Notes under the pieces: generated by a model
Database searches by the model: none
Seen by the model: only the letters and a program-made list of their open reading frames with translations
Told to the model about the DNA's origin: nothing
Source: Micromonospora sp. CCTCC AA 2012012
GTDB taxonomy: Bacteria > Actinomycetota > Actinomycetes > Mycobacteriales > Micromonosporaceae
Assembly (NCBI RefSeq): GCF_040499845.1
Contig: NZ_CP159342.1
Location: 1,674,001-1,738,000 of the forward strand
Direction of reading: 5' to 3'
Length of the DNA: 64,000 nucleotides
Shown: positions 61,452 to 64,000 of the stretch, piece by piece
Layout of the letters: each line of letters opens with the position of its first letter
How positions within the stretch are numbered: position 1 is the first letter of the stretch
Made by a program: the position numbers and the translations under genes

Positions 61452-61469
61452 GCCGGGCACGTGCCCGGC
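61452..61469. promoter_or_regulatory. 18-bp perfect palindrome GCCGGGCACGTGCCCGGC
   Basis: In the 269-base divergent spacer between the histidine kinase and the Ser/Thr kinase. Perfect dyad centred on CACGTG without spacer. It may be an operator for one or both genes. Confidence 0.5.
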
Positions 61470-61586
61470 GGACGTCCGGGCGCAGGAAGCACCCGTTGCG
61501 CCGATGGACGGCAGCCCCGGCGGGGCCAGAATGATCAGCGTGGTGGCGACGAGCAGCCGCCCCTGGAGCATCTCGGAGAACGTCGC

Positions 61587-63278
61587 ATGAGCGGCTGGCA
61601 GTTGTCCGGCTACACGCCGGTCCGTCGGCTCGGCGCGGGCGCGTCGGGCAGCGTCCTGCTCGCCACCCACGACGACACCGGCACCCCGGTCGCCATCAAG
61701 TACCTGATCCGCAGCATCGGCGAGGACCCGTCGTTCCGGACCGCCTTCCGGGCCGAGGCCCGGCTGCTCGGGGAGATCGACGACCCGCACGTCTCCCGGC
61801 TCTACGAGTACGTCGAGTCGCCCGGCGGCGCGGCCATCGTGATGGAGCTGGTCAACGGCGTGTCGCTGCGGCAGATGCTGCGCGAGCACGGCCCCACCAC
61901 CCCGGAGGCCGCGCTCTGCGTCCTCAAGGGGTCGCTGGCCGGGCTGGCCGCCGCGCACACCCACGGGGTGGTGCACCGCGACTACAAGCCGGAGAACGTC
62001 CTGGTCACCGGCGCCGGGCTGAGCAAGCTGGCCGACTTCGGCATCGCCATGCCGATCGGGGCCGGCTCCGACACCACCGTCTCCGGCACCCCCCGCTACA
62101 TGGCGCCCGAACAGTGGACCGGCGCGCCGGCCAGCCCCGCCTGCGACATCTACGCCGCCACCGCCACCTTCTTCGAGTGCCTCACCGGCCACCCCCCGTA
62201 CGACGGGCGGGACCTGCTCACCCTGCGCCGGCAGCACGCCACCGCGCCGATCCCCACCGAACCGGCACCCGTGCCGGTGCACGAGCTGCTGCGCCACGGC
62301 ATGGCCAAGCAGCCCGCCGAACGGCCCCAGCCCGCCCAGGTCTTCATCGAGGTCCTGGAGCAGGTGGCCGCCGGGGCGTACGGCGAGGACTGGGAGGAGC
62401 GCGGGGTGCGCGAGCTGGCCCGCCGGGCCGCCCTGCTCGCCGCCCTGTTCCCCTTCCCGGACGGCACGGGCGGCGCCACCAGCCTCGCCAGCACCGTGCT
62501 CGGCGGGACGGGCCGGATGCGCCGGTCGGCGTTCCGGCAGGGCCGCCGCCGTACCGCCGTGCTGGCCGGTGGGGCGCTGGTCGCGGCGATGCTGGTCGGC
62601 GGCGCCGGCTACAGCTACGCCTCCCGCAGCGCGCCGGCCGCCGCCGACGGGCCGCTCGCCCCGGCCGCGACCGACCCGACCGGCACCGGTACGCCGACCG
62701 GCGTGCCCACGGTGAGCGACCCGCCCACCCCGGCGCCGAGCGCCGCGCCGTCCACGCCGTCCACGCCGTCCACGCCGTCCGCCCCGCCCGCCCCGCCCGC
62801 CCCGTCGGCCACCGTGGCCGCCCCGAGCGTGACTCCCGACCGGACCCGGACGGCCACCCCCTCCCGTCCGCCGGTACGCACCAGCGCACCCCCGCCGCCC
62901 AGCACCTCCCCGCCACCGCCGCCGGACGGCACCGCACCGACGGTCGGCGGGGTCAGCGCCAACCCGGGGGAGCTGGAGCCCAAGGGCTGCCCGTACGGCT
63001 ACAAGTCCAGCACCGTCTCCGCCGTCGCCACCGACGACCGCACCGCCGCCTCCGGGCTGAGGGTCAGCTTCCGCTACACCGTGGAAGGGGTCACCGGCAC
63101 GGTCGGGATGAGTTCCGTCGGCCGGAACGTCTTCTCGGGGACGCTCGGGCCGCTCTCCACGCCCAAGCAGAGCAGCCGCATCCCGATCTACGTCACCGCC
63201 GTCGACGCCGCCGGCAACTCGACCACCTCGGCGTCACCGGTGTACGTGACGCTCTACAACTACTGCACCCCCGGCTAG
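61587..63278 (+). CDS. receptor-type Ser/Thr protein kinase
   Basis: 563 residues from ATG 61587. Kinase domain (about 8-270): glycine loop LGAGASGSVLLA, Lys38 in VAIKYL, catalytic HRDYKPEN (130-137), DFG (150-152) and YMAPEQW. Juxtamembrane, then a membrane helix (323-343), a long Pro/Thr/Ser stalk (about 350-450) and an extracytoplasmic C-terminal domain (about 455-563) with two cysteines that may pair. No PASTA repeats. It would sense an outside signal and phosphorylate cytoplasmic proteins; the gene 53 bases downstream encodes Thr-rich repeats that are candidate substrates. Confidence 0.94.
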   Translation: MSGWQLSGYTPVRRLGAGASGSVLLATHDDTGTPVAIKYLIRSIGEDPSFRTAFRAEARLLGEIDDPHVSRLYEYVESPGGAAIVMELVNGVSLRQMLREHGPTTPEAALCVLKGSLAGLAAAHTHGVVHRDYKPENVLVTGAGLSKLADFGIAMPIGAGSDTTVSGTPRYMAPEQWTGAPASPACDIYAATATFFECLTGHPPYDGRDLLTLRRQHATAPIPTEPAPVPVHELLRHGMAKQPAERPQPAQVFIEVLEQVAAGAYGEDWEERGVRELARRAALLAALFPFPDGTGGATSLASTVLGGTGRMRRSAFRQGRRRTAVLAGGALVAAMLVGGAGYSYASRSAPAAADGPLAPAATDPTGTGTPTGVPTVSDPPTPAPSAAPSTPSTPSTPSAPPAPPAPSATVAAPSVTPDRTRTATPSRPPVRTSAPPPPSTSPPPPPDGTAPTVGGVSANPGELEPKGCPYGYKSSTVSAVATDDRTAASGLRVSFRYTVEGVTGTVGMSSVGRNVFSGTLGPLSTPKQSSRIPIYVTAVDAAGNSTTSASPVYVTLYNYCTPG

Positions 63279-63331
63279 GAGCTCGCCGTGCCCTCGTTCG
63301 ACAGGTCCACCACCCCTCGGGGACGGCTGCG

Positions 63332-64000
63332 GTGACCCGGCCGGAGGAACCCACCGAGGCGCTGCCCACCCGGGCCGTGCCGCTGCCGGCGACCCCCGTC
63401 GACCCGGACCGCACCCACCCGCTCGACGCCACCGACGCCACGGTGCACCTCGGCTCGCCGGACGCCACCGTCCACCTGGGCGCCACCGGGCAGCTGGCCC
63501 CGACCGACGTCACCGTGCATCTCGCGCCGCCGGTCGACAACACGGTGCACCTCGCGTCGCCGGACGACACGGTGCACCTCGCCGCCGCCGACGCGACCGC
63601 GTACCTCGGCTCGCCCGACGCGACAGTGCACCTGGGGTCGCCCGATTCGACGGTCCGCCTCGGGTCGCCCGACGCGACCGGGCACCCGGGGTCGCCCGAC
63701 GCGACGGTGCACCTGGGCGGCGCGCCGACCGCCAGCGGCGGGACCGGGTCGACCATGCGCTTCGCCCCCGGCGGCACGACCGGCACCAGCGGACCAGCCG
63801 CGACCGGGCCCGTCACGTCGGCGTACCCGTGGACCGGGGCGACCTCCGCGTACCCCGGCGGGACGGCCGAGGCGCGGGCCGCGACCGGCCCCGCGCAGCC
63901 GGCACCCGGCGGCGAGGTGCGCTTCGGACCCGGCGTGCCGGCCACCCCGCCGGCCGCACCGCCCTGGCCCACGGCGGTCCGCCGCCGGCGCCCGCTGTGG
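63332..64000 (+). CDS. protein with Thr-containing 9-residue repeats, 3' end outside window
   Basis: 223 codons visible from GTG 63332; the frame is open to the window end. After a short start (TRPEEPTEALPTRAVPLPA) come about ten copies of a unit like DATVHLGSP (63434 to about 63723), then a Gly/Thr/Pro-rich stretch and a basic VRRRRPLW at the edge, which looks like the front of a membrane helix. Each repeat keeps an acidic residue two places before a Thr, compatible with phosphorylation by the kinase encoded 53 bases upstream. The family is not recognised. Confidence 0.7.
   Translation, partial: MTRPEEPTEALPTRAVPLPATPVDPDRTHPLDATDATVHLGSPDATVHLGATGQLAPTDVTVHLAPPVDNTVHLASPDDTVHLAAADATAYLGSPDATVHLGSPDSTVRLGSPDATGHPGSPDATVHLGGAPTASGGTGSTMRFAPGGTTGTSGPAATGPVTSAYPWTGATSAYPGGTAEARAATGPAQPAPGGEVRFGPGVPATPPAAPPWPTAVRRRRPLW
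63434..63723 (+). repeat. tandem 27-base coding repeats (DATVHLGSP units)
   Basis: About ten imperfect copies of a 27-base unit close to CCCGACGCGACGGTGCACCT plus GGGTCG, in frame throughout. Later copies (63600-63720) are most alike, suggesting recent duplication; one unit is 24 bases and two carry inserts. Confidence 0.85.

Noticed and set aside
63434..63723. CRISPR-like spacing of repeats
   Set aside because: The repeats are contiguous 27-base coding units in frame, with no unique spacers and no cas genes.

Overview
The window is a very GC-rich actinobacterial chromosome segment, most likely Micromonospora or a close relative in Micromonosporaceae. The grounds are codon use, AfsR/SARP regulators, mycothiol-type and NfeD/flotillin genes, and at least twelve leaderless genes in which a TANNNT box lies 6-8 nt before the start codon. 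I saw no tRNA, rRNA, CRISPR array, transposase, integrase or riboswitch. The taxon call comes from overall character, not from a search.

Region 1 (1-15479) is the right-hand end of a nonribosomal peptide cluster. It holds the 3' part of a C-A-PCP synthetase gene, then a tightly coupled series: a thioesterase fused to two acyl-CoA-dehydrogenase-like units, a P450, a GNAT acetyltransferase and an MFS exporter, closed by a strong hairpin terminator. Next come regulators: an XRE/NB-ARC AfsR-like protein that seems to have lost its TPR tail, a NarL-type response regulator translationally coupled to a free-standing carrier protein, a divergent thioesterase-like hydrolase with a Cys nucleophile elbow, and a SARP/NB-ARC activator.

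Region 2 (15480-29168) is mostly housekeeping or accessory: a PAS-GAF sensor, an nfeD-flotillin pair, short-chain dehydrogenases, a DHFR-like reductase, a methyltransferase, a divergent leaderless HxlR/SDR pair, a quinone oxidoreductase, a YceI protein, MmcQ/YjbR, a tandem pair of minimal nucleotidyltransferases, GAF-ANTAR and STAS proteins and a lipid kinase-like protein.

Region 3 (29259-33529) holds the most novel-looking locus: a 29-residue peptide gene with a strong ribosome binding site, followed on the minus strand by an M50 membrane metallopeptidase carrying a PqqD/RRE-like N-terminus and by a large TPR protein with a degenerate NTPase head. A SARP-like regulator converges on it. It looks like a minimal ribosomally made peptide (RiPP-like) system.

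Region 4 (33686-51396) is metabolism and envelope: CoA-transferase, L,D-transpeptidase, dienelactone hydrolase, RraA-like, glutamate-synthase-like, M1 peptidase, SOS-boxed dinB, ene-reductase, peptidoglycan amidase, thioredoxin/DUF4395 and a CehA/McbA-type hydrolase. A perfect 19-bp hairpin of unknown role sits in the divergent amidase/thioredoxin spacer.

Region 5 (51451-53497) is a compact YbaB-like / EspC-like / WXG-type toxin / immunity operon. Region 6 (53685-58677) is an operon of NDH-2, glucose dehydrogenase and a GH15 glucosidase/trehalase, probably controlled by the nearby MarR protein through an exact palindrome found at two sites, the second in front of a 56-residue gene. Region 7 (58770-64000) has a slipin, a CHASE3 histidine kinase, a receptor Ser/Thr kinase and the start of a protein with threonine-containing 9-residue repeats that runs off the window.
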